NCBI GenBank assembly: GCA_037968815.1
Contig: JBBKWF010000015.1
Span: 1 to 64,000 of the forward strand
Reading direction: 5' to 3'
DNA: 64,000 nucleotides
DNA from: Pseudopedobacter sp037968815
GTDB taxonomy: Bacteria; Bacteroidota; Bacteroidia; Sphingobacteriales; Sphingobacteriaceae
Shown here: piece by piece, positions 35,554 to 44,248 of the stretch
Position numbering within the stretch: position 1 is the first letter of the stretch
How the letters are laid out: each line of letters starts with the position of its first letter
Translations under genes and position numbers: made by a program
Notes under the pieces: model-generated
Databases searched by the model: none
What the model was told of the DNA's origin: nothing
What the model saw: the letters and a program-made list of their open reading frames with translations, nothing else

Positions 35554-35958
35554 ATGTTCAGTTTCGAAACAAAAATCAGAATAAGATACGCCGATACCGA
35601 CCAAATGGGCTATATGTACTATGGTAATTACGCTACCATGTATGAAGTTGCCCGTACAGAAATGTTGAGGAGTTTAGGCATGAGTTATAGATCTATGGAG
35701 CAAGACGGCGTAATGATGCCTGTTTTGGAACTAAAAAGTAAGTACATTAAGCCTGCACTTTATGATGATGTAATTACCGTAAAAGTAAGCATTAATGAAA
35801 AGCCTGGTGTACGAATTATTTTCAAGTATGAGCTTTTTAACGAAGATGAAGTCTTGATAAATTTAGGCGAAACCACTTTAGTTTTTGTAGACATAGAGCG
35901 AAATAAACCATGTATGGCGCCTAAAAACTTTCTACAGAAGATTGAAACTTATTTTTAA
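35554..35958 (+). CDS. Acyl-CoA thioesterase, YbgC/4HBT hotdog fold
   Basis: 134 residues with the signature YADTDQMGYMYYGNY (catalytic Asp16) and the helix VARTEMLRSLG. A typical single hotdog domain that forms tetramers. Possible substrates are short acyl-CoAs or acyl-ACP. It lies between mltG and the yihY-like gene. Confidence 0.9.
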   Translation: MFSFETKIRIRYADTDQMGYMYYGNYATMYEVARTEMLRSLGMSYRSMEQDGVMMPVLELKSKYIKPALYDDVITVKVSINEKPGVRIIFKYELFNEDEVLINLGETTLVFVDIERNKPCMAPKNFLQKIETYF

Positions 35959-35970
35959 TAAATTACACTA

Positions 35971-36933
35971 ATGCAGTGGCTACACAAGTTTCTTTTAAGG
36001 TTTAACTTCTACCGTACTTTTATAGCGTGGACAAAGTACATTGTGCTACCTGGCTTTAGCCCGCTCCCACTTTATACCGTTGCTGCTTTCTTTTTTCAGG
36101 AGATACAAAAAGACTCTTTGGTTAACAAAGCCTCTTCTTTAGCATATAATTTTATGATGGCACTTTTTCCGTCCATTATCTTTTTATTTACACTAATTCC
36201 TTACATCCCGATAAGCAACTTCCAGAACCAATTAATGTCAATCATTGCTTTGCTTTTGCCAGAGAATGCTTATTTGGCCTTTGAATCTACTTTGGAGGAT
36301 ATAGTAAAGAACCAAAATGGTAAGCTTTTGTCTTTAGGTTTTGTATTGGCTTTGTTTTTTGCTACAAACGGTATAAATACTTTGATGCAAGCGTTCAATA
36401 AATCATCACTTATTGTAGAAACACGTACTTTTATTAAACAACGATATGTAGCATTAAACCTAACGCTATTAACGGCCTTTTCACTAATCACAGGTGTGGC
36501 AGTAATGGTAATTGGCGAATTTGTAATCACATTTATCCGTAACGAACTAAATTTACAGGATAGTGCTTTCTGGATTTACCTCATCATGATTAGTCGGTGG
36601 ATTATTATTATTGTGGTTTACTTTGTGACTACTTCTTTACTTTACAGATACGGTCCAGCAAACTCGAAAAAATGGAAATTTTTTAGCGCTGGTTCTTTAT
36701 TAGCAACTGTTTTAGCTGTACTTACCTCTCTAGCTTTTTCCTTTTATATCAATAATTTTGGAACCTATAATAAACTTTACGGCTCTATTGGGACACTTTT
36801 AGTGGTGATGATTTGGCTCTATTTAAACTCCTTGATTTTATTGATTGGGTTTGAGTTGAATGCGAGTTTAGATTTGTCTAAACGGAGTATTAAATTGGTA
36901 CCACCACCAAAACTTAATAGTTTTAAGTCGTAA
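35971..36933 (+). CDS. YihY/BrkB-family inner-membrane protein
   Basis: 320 residues with about six membrane helices. Family marks are SLAYNFMMALFPSIIFLFTL near 57-76, FFATNGINTLMQAFN near 128-142 and YGSIGTLLVVMIWLYLNSLILLIGFELNA near the C-terminus. It was once mis-annotated as RNase BN; the transport role is not established. Last gene of the operon. A weak hairpin at 36995-37013 follows. Confidence 0.88.
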   Translation: MQWLHKFLLRFNFYRTFIAWTKYIVLPGFSPLPLYTVAAFFFQEIQKDSLVNKASSLAYNFMMALFPSIIFLFTLIPYIPISNFQNQLMSIIALLLPENAYLAFESTLEDIVKNQNGKLLSLGFVLALFFATNGINTLMQAFNKSSLIVETRTFIKQRYVALNLTLLTAFSLITGVAVMVIGEFVITFIRNELNLQDSAFWIYLIMISRWIIIIVVYFVTTSLLYRYGPANSKKWKFFSAGSLLATVLAVLTSLAFSFYINNFGTYNKLYGSIGTLLVVMIWLYLNSLILLIGFELNASLDLSKRSIKLVPPPKLNSFKS

Positions 36934-36994
36934 AGACCTCCTATTCCTCGAGGTGACGAACGTATAAAAAACCTACTCGAAATATTTAAATGGT

Positions 36995-37013
36995 GGGTTG
37001 ATAATATCAACCC
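36995..37013. terminator. Weak hairpin between converging transcripts
   Basis: gggttgat-aat-atcaaccc, a perfect stem without a T run, located between the yihY-like gene and the minus-strand gene. Confidence 0.4.
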
Positions 37014-37031
37014 TAGTTAAATAAAGACTAC

Positions 37032-37670
37032 TTATAATTTCGTTTTTATTAAAAAGCCTGAAGATGTCTCTCCTTCCTTTTCGTATAATTCCACTTCTCT
37101 CAATAGTTTACAACCGAGAATATTACCAGATTCGCATCCTTTCTTTAACAACACCTTTGCATTTTTATAATCTTTATTCAAAAAATATTCATATCCATTA
37201 GCTACTAAGTCTAAATTTATAGCGTAGTCTTTATATTTGCTGTGAATAACCTCTACTGCTTTATACTTTTCTATTGGAACACTTCCTTTATTATTTGTAA
37301 TATATAAATTAGATAATTTAATTAATGATTTTAAATTGGATATAGTTTCTTTATCAGAATTAGACTCTTCTAATGCTATATCAAAAATTTTTTTTCTCAC
37401 ATTAATTTCTAAATACATCACTACAGGATTAGTACTACTGAGTAATTCTTTCACATTCTCTAAATGCGCTAAACTTGTATTATAATAAACAAGAATTTGA
37501 GTACTCATATCCAGAGTTAAACTTCCCATTTTATTGCCTACATAGTATTGCATATCTGCGGATAGATATTTCATTTTAGCTGTATATTCTTTCAGCTCTC
37601 GATTATTTTGTGCTCTAATACCGGTGAAACTTACTACTACTAAAAGCAGGGTTAAAAATATTTTTTCCAT
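37032..37670 (-). CDS. Secreted protein, paralogous to the N-region of its neighbour
   Basis: 212 residues with a signal peptide (IFLTLLLVVVSFTGIRAQ). Not a named family. Residues ~62-98 (NTSLAHLENVKELLSSTNPVVMYLEINVRK in part) align with residues 42-77 of the protein encoded just upstream (SLKHLETVKEIL...VMFLEIL), and a second similar stretch follows (IEKYKAVEVI against VEQLYAIKEI). The helical, TPR-like character continues to the end (FLNKDYKNAKVLLKKGC, then SGNILGC, with two Cys). It is the last gene of a three-gene transcript and starts six bases after the FGE-like gene. Confidence 0.7.
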   Translation of the reverse strand: MEKIFLTLLLVVVSFTGIRAQNNRELKEYTAKMKYLSADMQYYVGNKMGSLTLDMSTQILVYYNTSLAHLENVKELLSSTNPVVMYLEINVRKKIFDIALEESNSDKETISNLKSLIKLSNLYITNNKGSVPIEKYKAVEVIHSKYKDYAINLDLVANGYEYFLNKDYKNAKVLLKKGCESGNILGCKLLREVELYEKEGETSSGFLIKTKL

Positions 37671-37676
37671 ATTATA

Positions 37677-38789
37677 TTAATTTACGTCAATAACTAATCT
37701 TAATCCATAAGTATCACTTCTCTCGTCTGCAGGCGCACTTCTTCTAAATACGATAGTGCAATCTTTGCTAGGACTGTCCCAAGAGCCTCCTTTAATAACA
37801 AATTTATCGCTAGATTCTGGCTTTATAGAGTTATTTAATTTGGAAACTTTATTGTATTTATCATTATAATGATCTTGGCAAAATTCGAATGCATTTCCTG
37901 ACATGTCGAAGATACCGAGTTCGTTAGGTTCATAACGACCTATTGTATAATTTCCTATAGATCCATTTTTGCTATATTTAGCAACCTTTTTAATATTATT
38001 ACTTCCTGCATAAATATATTTTTTACCGTTAGTTCCTCCTGTAGCTGCAAACTCCCATTCGGCCTCAGTGGGGAGTCGATACTTTAAACCACTCATATCA
38101 TTTAGCCTTTTAATGAACTGCAACGCTTCCAGCCTATTCATTTTCATCATGGGGGTTTGCTTAAGGTAGCTTTTCCTACTATTATCATAAGACACTAAAA
38201 TTTCGGGATTCATTACGCCAATCCACTTGTGCTCTGTTACTTCATATTTAGCTATCTTATAGCTATTTACAGTCACTTTTTGATTTTTTCCGTTCAGTTT
38301 ATATTCACCTCCTCCAACTAAAATCATTTCTTCAATAATACCAAGAGCTATTTTTTTGCTTTCTAACGCTGCCTTGTTTAAGACTATCTGATCTTCCTTA
38401 CATTTCTTATTGATCTCTTTTATTGCATATAATTGTTCAACTCGTACGTCATTTTCAAAATTAGCTATATACTGGCTAGATAAATTATCAACAATAATTA
38501 GTTCTGAAAGCTTATCACTTAACCTATATGAAAATTTAAAAGGATTAAGCATATAAACTGTTTGGTAAATTACATCTCTACATAATATTTCTAAAAACAT
38601 TACTTTCGAATTAGTTTCGCCGAGTATCTCTTTAACAGTTTCTAGGTGTTTTAAACTTTCAGTGAATTTGCCTGCATGGAGATCTTTTTCCGCTTCTGCA
38701 TATTCAATTTTTGCTTGGGAGTTTTGGGACATACAATTTGTAGTGGCAAGGATGCTAATAAATAGCGCAAGAATTGTTTTTGAAATCAT
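37677..38789 (-). CDS. Secreted FGE/sulfatase-modifying-factor-like protein, non-catalytic
   Basis: 370 residues with a signal peptide. Residues ~25-150 are helical and match the N-region of the neighbouring 212-residue protein. Residues ~155-370 have the formylglycine-generating-enzyme fold: YKIAKYEVTEHKWIGVMN, RLEALQFIKRLN, YRLPTEAEWEFAATGG, GIFDMSGNAFEFCQD, IKGGSWDSPS, and GLRLVID. The catalytic Cys pair of human FGE is absent; only one Cys remains in that region (SKDCTIVFRRSAP). It is therefore probably a binding or structural domain, as in GldJ/GldK-type proteins, not an enzyme. Confidence 0.78.
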   Translation of the reverse strand: MISKTILALFISILATTNCMSQNSQAKIEYAEAEKDLHAGKFTESLKHLETVKEILGETNSKVMFLEILCRDVIYQTVYMLNPFKFSYRLSDKLSELIIVDNLSSQYIANFENDVRVEQLYAIKEINKKCKEDQIVLNKAALESKKIALGIIEEMILVGGGEYKLNGKNQKVTVNSYKIAKYEVTEHKWIGVMNPEILVSYDNSRKSYLKQTPMMKMNRLEALQFIKRLNDMSGLKYRLPTEAEWEFAATGGTNGKKYIYAGSNNIKKVAKYSKNGSIGNYTIGRYEPNELGIFDMSGNAFEFCQDHYNDKYNKVSKLNNSIKPESSDKFVIKGGSWDSPSKDCTIVFRRSAPADERSDTYGLRLVIDVN

Positions 38790-38831
38790 AAAATAAGGTT
38801 TAATTTAAATTTGACTTTTTTAGAAATAAAA

Positions 38832-40358
38832 TTAGTTGTCTTTTTTTATTTTTAATGGGGTTCCCCAAAAATCATCTACTGGTCTTTCTTTCTTAACATC
38901 TTGTTTTTTCGTCTTACTCTCTATTGTATTATTTTCATTAGAGATAGTGTTTCCCCAAAAGTCAGTTTTGGGGCCAGAAATACTATTATCTAACATCGTA
39001 ACATCCTGAGGTTCATCAAATTTATCGGCAATATGCAAAAATTGAATACTTACAGCATTTTCAGCAAAAGAACTTGCTAATTCATTCATTGATTTATTGG
39101 CGTCTTCATAATTTTTAAAAAAACCAATCATTTGTAGAATATTTGTAGAATATTGTTGCAATTTATCTTGGACATCAATCTCAAAAGGCCAAGTACCATC
39201 CGAATATTTATTTACAGCAATTATGTCGGTTATTATAATTTTTGGGGCAGGAAGTTTTAGACTGTCTAGACGAAATGAAGAACCATAAAAATATGCAGTT
39301 TTTGATTCATAAGCCTTGACGAAATTTTGTGGAAATACAAGCTTTTTTACAGCGACTTCCCTACCTAAAATGAGTTTGTCTATATAAGCTTTTTTCTCAG
39401 CTTTAATCCTATTAACTTCTGTCTCATATTTCTCTTTTTCTTCTTTTCTTCTTTGACTATTTGCTACAAGCCCTCCAATTACATTCACAGCACCTGTGGT
39501 TACTGAGGATTTATCTAAATAACCTGAGCCAATTGCAGAACCCACAGAATGTAAAGTTTGCGCTAGGCCTAAGCCAAGTTGGTCTCCACCAAATTTTTGT
39601 TCAAACATCTTAAAAGCCTGCTGGTTTTGTATTACTATATTTTGCTCAAAATTTTGCTGTTGCAGTCTACGTTGCTCATAACTTTTTTGTAACCTTATTT
39701 GTTCTGACTTTTTTGTGTTAAAGCTTGACGCTGACTGATCTTTGTTAGCATATTTGGAGATATATTTCTGCCCATCATAGGATTTTGAATAATTAGGCTG
39801 CTGATTGTTGTTTGAGGTACTGTTTGAAGATTGCGAATCACTTCTAACGTTAGTATCTCCTTTAACTACTTCCTTCGTTTCTTTATTAATTTCACTACAC
39901 AACGTTAATTTGCTTGCAAAGTGATCTTGAATATATGCATCTACAAAGACGACAGTTCCTGGAAGTTTTTTAATTCGGTTTACTTCTTTCTCAGTAATAA
40001 AGGCCGCTCCAGACAAGTTATTTGCTTTTGGAGTGGCATCTGGATCATCTGTTTTAAGTGCGATTTGTGAACTTTTATAAATAGGGTGCGATCTTATCGC
40101 CTTCAATATTGCAGCTTCTATTTCCTGCCACCAATTATTATCTCTTGGAATGCATAGTTCTTGTGGAGGAAAATATGCGGCATAAAAATGATATTGCAAT
40201 TGTTTCCCTTCACTATTATCTCCAATAATCGAAGTCCACCCTCCTATACCGGTTTTTCCCGTTACGCCAGACTTTGAGTAACATTCACACTTTATCTGTT
40301 GTGAGTAAAGTTGAAAAGACAAAAGGGTAAGCATGCTTAAAAAGAATAGTTTTTTCAT
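38832..40358 (-). CDS. Large secreted protein of unknown function
   Basis: 508 residues with a signal peptide (FFLSMLTLLSFQLYSQ). Not recognised. The order is: a Cys-containing globular N-region (CECYSKSG at 24-31, LCIPRDNNWW at 68-77), a Ser/Asn-rich spacer (165-200), a Gln-rich coiled coil (~218-255), a Gly/Ala zipper-like stretch (262-300, GLGLAQTLHSVGSAIGSG and VIGGLV), a second charged helix, a globular part (300-455), and two copies of a DFWG box (466-470 and 496-500). It leads the three-gene transcript. Its ends look like an assembly or surface component. Confidence 0.65.
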   Translation of the reverse strand: MKKLFFLSMLTLLSFQLYSQQIKCECYSKSGVTGKTGIGGWTSIIGDNSEGKQLQYHFYAAYFPPQELCIPRDNNWWQEIEAAILKAIRSHPIYKSSQIALKTDDPDATPKANNLSGAAFITEKEVNRIKKLPGTVVFVDAYIQDHFASKLTLCSEINKETKEVVKGDTNVRSDSQSSNSTSNNNQQPNYSKSYDGQKYISKYANKDQSASSFNTKKSEQIRLQKSYEQRRLQQQNFEQNIVIQNQQAFKMFEQKFGGDQLGLGLAQTLHSVGSAIGSGYLDKSSVTTGAVNVIGGLVANSQRRKEEKEKYETEVNRIKAEKKAYIDKLILGREVAVKKLVFPQNFVKAYESKTAYFYGSSFRLDSLKLPAPKIIITDIIAVNKYSDGTWPFEIDVQDKLQQYSTNILQMIGFFKNYEDANKSMNELASSFAENAVSIQFLHIADKFDEPQDVTMLDNSISGPKTDFWGNTISNENNTIESKTKKQDVKKERPVDDFWGTPLKIKKDN

Positions 40359-40594
40359 ATCGCTTATTTAAATTTTGCTGATAGAGACAAGCAAAAGATG
40401 GCAACCATGAGAAATGGCTCAGTTAACTGAAATACTTTAGCAATCAATCAAAAATTAACCTATAACTGCATAATATACAAAATTATTATTAACGATATCT
40501 TTTTTCGAAAATATTTTTCACTATTAGTAACTGTTTAATTTTATTCAATAATAATTTTATAGACGTTAAATAGCTAACCTTAGACTAGGTAGTA
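40359..40594. other. Intergenic region, nothing further seen
   Basis: AT-rich, about 235 bp without an ORF. It lies upstream of the 508-residue gene and before the locus-end terminator, so it should hold the promoter of the secreted trio. No TAnnTTTG element was found. Confidence 0.4.
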
Positions 40595-40627
40595 AAAAAG
40601 ACAGCCAAATTAGATGACTGTCTTTTT
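40595..40627. terminator. Terminator of the xylan locus
   Basis: aaaaagacag / ctgtcttttt (10 bp, loop 13) lies about 38 bp past the GH3 stop, with flanking A/T runs on both strands. Confidence 0.85.
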
Positions 40628-40665
40628 ATTTTTTTATAAACAAGAAAATAGAGGTTGATTAACCT

Positions 40666-42888
40666 TTACTCTAAAGTCAAATTACTTTTTAGATGTATTG
40701 AGTCAGATGAACTTCCAATCATTAATTCAAAGTCGCCTGGTTCTGCTACCCATTCCAGCTTAATATTATAAAAAGACAAATTTTCTTTACTCAAAGTAAA
40801 TGTCACGTTTTTGCTTTCCCCTACTTTTAAAAACAGTTTTTGAAAAGCTTTTAGTTCTTTAACAGGCCTAACGACAGAGGCTACATTATCTCTGATGTAC
40901 AATTGTACAACTTCCTCACCATCGTACTTCCCTTTATTAGTTAAGGTAAAACTTAAACGAACGGAGTCAGATACATTCATTTTTTGTTTATCCAAAACCA
41001 AATTAGAATATTCAAATTTGGTATAGCTCAAACCATAACCAAAGCTATAAAGTGGTGAGTTTGGAGAATCGATATACGCAGATTTATATAAAATATTGTT
41101 AGGATTATTAACTGGTCTACCCGTGTTATAATAGTTATAAGTAAGCGGAATTTGCCCCTCTGAACGAGGGAAGGTAACAGGTAATTTGCCCGAAGGGTTA
41201 TAATCATTAAATAACACATCTGCGACTGCATTTCCTGCTTCGTCGCCTAACCACCAAGCATAAACTATAGCATCTGCACTTTTTACTATTTCATTAAAGA
41301 TTAATGGTCTTCCTGCCATTATTACAACAATTACCGGTTTACCCGTTGCTTTAACTGCTTTAAAGAGCGCTTCTTGTTGCCCAGTGATATGAATATTTGT
41401 TTTAGATTTTGACTCTCCACTCATATCCCAAGTTTCTCCTAAAATCATTACCACAGCATCAGCTTCGTTTGCTACCTTAATCGCTTCCGGAAAGCCTTGT
41501 TTATCTTCACCTATTACTTCACAGCCCTTTGCATATAATAGCTCATTTTTTTTGAGTTTGTTTTTTAAACCCTCGTAAACAGTCACCACCTGGTTGGTAT
41601 CAGAAGTAACTATCCAACTGCCTTGCATATCCCTTTTAGATTTAGCCAAAGGACCAATTAAAGCTATTTTGTTTTTTTTATGAAGAGGTAATGTTTCATT
41701 CTCGTTTTTCAACAGTACAATAGATTTCTTTGCAACATCCCTTGCAATTTTCTTATGAGAAGGATCATTTAAAACCTTAGCTTCTCGTTTTAAATCTGAA
41801 AAACGATAAGGGTTATCAAATAAACCTAGTTCAAATTTTTTATACAAAATCCGCCTAACAGCATCATCAATTAATGCTTCTGAAATACTTCCTTCCTTAA
41901 CTAATTTGACAAGGTTGTTTTTATAAGCTCTGCTTTCCATATCCATGTCACTACCCGCAGTAATTGCCTTTTGCGCAGCATCTTTATCGTTTTTAGCATA
42001 ACCCCAATCCACCATTTCTTTAATAGAGGCCCAATCACTCACCACAAAACCATCAAAACCCCACTTTTCTTTTAAGATATCTCTCTGAAGATATTTACTT
42101 CCTGTTGCCGGAATACCGTTAAGGGTATTAAAAGCGTTCATAAATGTAGCAACACCTGCATCAACCGAAGCCTTAAAGGGAGGTAAGTAAGTTTCCCATA
42201 ACTGATGTTCGCTCATATCTACTGCGGTATAATCTCTACCAGCTGTAGAAGCACCATAAGCTGCAAAATGTTTTGCACAAGCCATAATCGCATCCAATCC
42301 ACCTAGACGTTCTCCTTGAAAGCCTAACACCCTCTCTTTTGCGATTAAAGAACCTAAATAAGTATCTTCTCCGGCGCCTTCCATAATTCTACCCCAACGT
42401 GGGTCTCTAGCTATATCTACCATGGGCGCAAAAGTCCAATGTTGACCAGCTGCAGCGGCTTCTTTTGCAGCAATATGTGCAGAGAGTTTAATCGCTTTAA
42501 GATCCCAGCTGGCTGCTTCTGCTAATGGGATAGGAAATGTAGTTTTATAGCCATGGATAACATCTAAACCAAATAGTAAAGGGATCTTCAACCTTGACTG
42601 TAAAGCTACAGCCTGAACTTCTCGGGTATCATTAACTCCTTTTACATTTAGCATAGAACCTACCCAACCATTCTTTATATCGTTAAGTAGGTTAGTTTTA
42701 ACAGTGCTTACCGGCCCTGTAGCTTGTTTTCCTGTGTACTGATTTAACTGCCCTACTTTTTCTTCAAGGGTCATTAAACGCAGTAAAGAATCAACACGTT
42801 GATGAATTTTATTTTGTTGCCCTAATGAATCAAAAGGGATAAAAAAAACCATAAAAAGTATGGTTATAGTGATTTGTTTTTTGAGCAT
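40666..42888 (-). CDS. GH3 beta-glycosidase (BglX-like), secreted
   Basis: 740 residues with a signal peptide. GH3 N-domain with LDVIHGYKTTFPI, CAKHFAAYG (Lys206-His207) and the nucleophile Asp285 in GFVVSDWASIK; GH3 C-domain follows (VVIMAGRPL), then a fibronectin-III-like domain (~640-735). It hydrolyses terminal beta-linked glucose or xylose; within a xylan locus beta-xylosidase activity is likely but the fold does not decide this. Last gene of the locus; spacing to the GH10 gene is 26 bp. Confidence 0.92.
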   Translation of the reverse strand: MLKKQITITILFMVFFIPFDSLGQQNKIHQRVDSLLRLMTLEEKVGQLNQYTGKQATGPVSTVKTNLLNDIKNGWVGSMLNVKGVNDTREVQAVALQSRLKIPLLFGLDVIHGYKTTFPIPLAEAASWDLKAIKLSAHIAAKEAAAAGQHWTFAPMVDIARDPRWGRIMEGAGEDTYLGSLIAKERVLGFQGERLGGLDAIMACAKHFAAYGASTAGRDYTAVDMSEHQLWETYLPPFKASVDAGVATFMNAFNTLNGIPATGSKYLQRDILKEKWGFDGFVVSDWASIKEMVDWGYAKNDKDAAQKAITAGSDMDMESRAYKNNLVKLVKEGSISEALIDDAVRRILYKKFELGLFDNPYRFSDLKREAKVLNDPSHKKIARDVAKKSIVLLKNENETLPLHKKNKIALIGPLAKSKRDMQGSWIVTSDTNQVVTVYEGLKNKLKKNELLYAKGCEVIGEDKQGFPEAIKVANEADAVVMILGETWDMSGESKSKTNIHITGQQEALFKAVKATGKPVIVVIMAGRPLIFNEIVKSADAIVYAWWLGDEAGNAVADVLFNDYNPSGKLPVTFPRSEGQIPLTYNYYNTGRPVNNPNNILYKSAYIDSPNSPLYSFGYGLSYTKFEYSNLVLDKQKMNVSDSVRLSFTLTNKGKYDGEEVVQLYIRDNVASVVRPVKELKAFQKLFLKVGESKNVTFTLSKENLSFYNIKLEWVAEPGDFELMIGSSSDSIHLKSNLTLE

Positions 42889-42914
42889 ATCTATTTACTT
42901 ATAAAAGTGTAGTG

Positions 42915-44150
42915 TTAGGGAGTAAGGTTGAGATTTAAACCATCTCTAAAGTTCCAGAAATTTGATTTTTTGTTATATGAAGTATCAAAAAGTGTGGCTT
43001 CCGCATTTGTACCCCAAGCAGAATCTGCATCGCCAATATTCCAAAGTGTAATCCCCCACCTCTGGTTTATCGGAACAATTTGCTGATAAACTTTAGCAAC
43101 ATTATAGTACAAACTTTTTTGAAGGTTTCTACGGTTTGTTAATTCTAATGGTGGCACACTCGTTTCTCCGTTAGAAAGTAAAGAAATATCTAATTCTGCA
43201 ATATGAACCAACAGTCCCGTTTCTTTTATCTTTTGAATTGCAGCTTGAACATTCGACAAAGGAGTATTCCACCTGATGTGCATCTGTAACCCTACTCCGT
43301 TGATAATAGGATCACCACCTTCGGTCATTACCTTTAAGGCATTTACTTTATTATAAATGGCATTAAGTTTTACTGTAGAGTACTCATGACCGTAGTCGTT
43401 ATAAAATAGCTTTAGTTTCCAATTTTGATTTGCTCTAGCTGCTAATCTGGCATATCTAAAAGCTTTTTCTATATATATTTCGCCCATATATCTTTTCCAT
43501 ATACTGCCAATATCTTCTCCGTTAGAAATATTAAGATTGCCCCTTAAAGTTCCATCATCATAATAAGATTCATTTACCACGTCCCATGATTTCAAAAGAG
43601 GAAGCGAAGGACTTCCTGCCTTATAGTTATTACTATAAAAAGCAATTGTTTTATCAATATGCCTTTTCATAATTGCCTCCAAAGTATCTGCTCGTTGTGC
43701 AATGGGCGTAGTTGTTTCTACATTTTTCACCCAGTCAGGTAAAGCTCTGTGCCACACTAAGGCATGTCCATGTATTCTCTTATTTCCATGGTCTTTGGCT
43801 AAATTTGGAATCTTTTCATTCTTCTCTTCTAGCCCATTCCCAAGTATTCCAAAATCCCAAACGTATTTAGATGGATTTAAACTATTCATCTTCATATCAT
43901 TTTCTGCCGTAATACTACTGTAATGCAGTTTTGCTAAATCTTTATAGGTTGAACTTGTAAACTTATTAGAATTAACCGCAGCACCTATAATGATATTTGA
44001 GTTTACTTCTTGCAGAACATCGCTTGTTAGAACTTTGCGAACTCCCCCATCATTACTTTCGTTAGTAAGGGGTTTTATTTCATCTGTTTTTATATCACAG
44101 GCAGTAAAAAAAAGGCACAAAGCGGTGCTAAAAATGAATAAATTTCTCAT
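42915..44150 (-). CDS. GH10 endo-beta-xylanase, lipoprotein (1)
   Basis: 411 residues with a lipobox (LFFTAC, Cys18), so probably anchored on the outer membrane. GH10 marks: GHALVWHRALPDW at 129-140, acid/base Glu194 in WDVVNES, NDYGHE, QMHIRW and nucleophile Glu319 in HIAELDIS. In the normal WHxQ box the Gln is Ala136. The catalytic pair is intact. It cuts internal xylan bonds, making oligomers for the SusCD transporters. Upstream hairpin at 44213-44242. Confidence 0.92.
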   Translation of the reverse strand: MRNLFIFSTALCLFFTACDIKTDEIKPLTNESNDGGVRKVLTSDVLQEVNSNIIIGAAVNSNKFTSSTYKDLAKLHYSSITAENDMKMNSLNPSKYVWDFGILGNGLEEKNEKIPNLAKDHGNKRIHGHALVWHRALPDWVKNVETTTPIAQRADTLEAIMKRHIDKTIAFYSNNYKAGSPSLPLLKSWDVVNESYYDDGTLRGNLNISNGEDIGSIWKRYMGEIYIEKAFRYARLAARANQNWKLKLFYNDYGHEYSTVKLNAIYNKVNALKVMTEGGDPIINGVGLQMHIRWNTPLSNVQAAIQKIKETGLLVHIAELDISLLSNGETSVPPLELTNRRNLQKSLYYNVAKVYQQIVPINQRWGITLWNIGDADSAWGTNAEATLFDTSYNKKSNFWNFRDGLNLNLTP

Positions 44151-44212
44151 TTGAGTGTTCTTAATAATTGATTAACAAATGCAGAGGAGAAGACCTATGC
44201 GAGACAATTTAA

Positions 44213-44242
44213 ATACCGATATTTTTTACAAAATACCGGTAT
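44213..44242. other. 13-bp hairpin inside the locus
   Basis: ataccgatatttt / aaaataccggtat, loop of 4 bases, one G-U pair. It sits in the widest intergenic gap of the locus (98 bp), before the GH10 and GH3 genes. It could be an mRNA stabiliser or partial terminator; the T run on the minus strand is weak. Confidence 0.5.
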
Positions 44243-44248
44243 AAGTTT

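Noticed and set aside
37677..38789. Active formylglycine-generating (sulfatase-activating) enzyme
   Set aside because: The catalytic cysteine pair is missing and no sulfatase gene is in the window.
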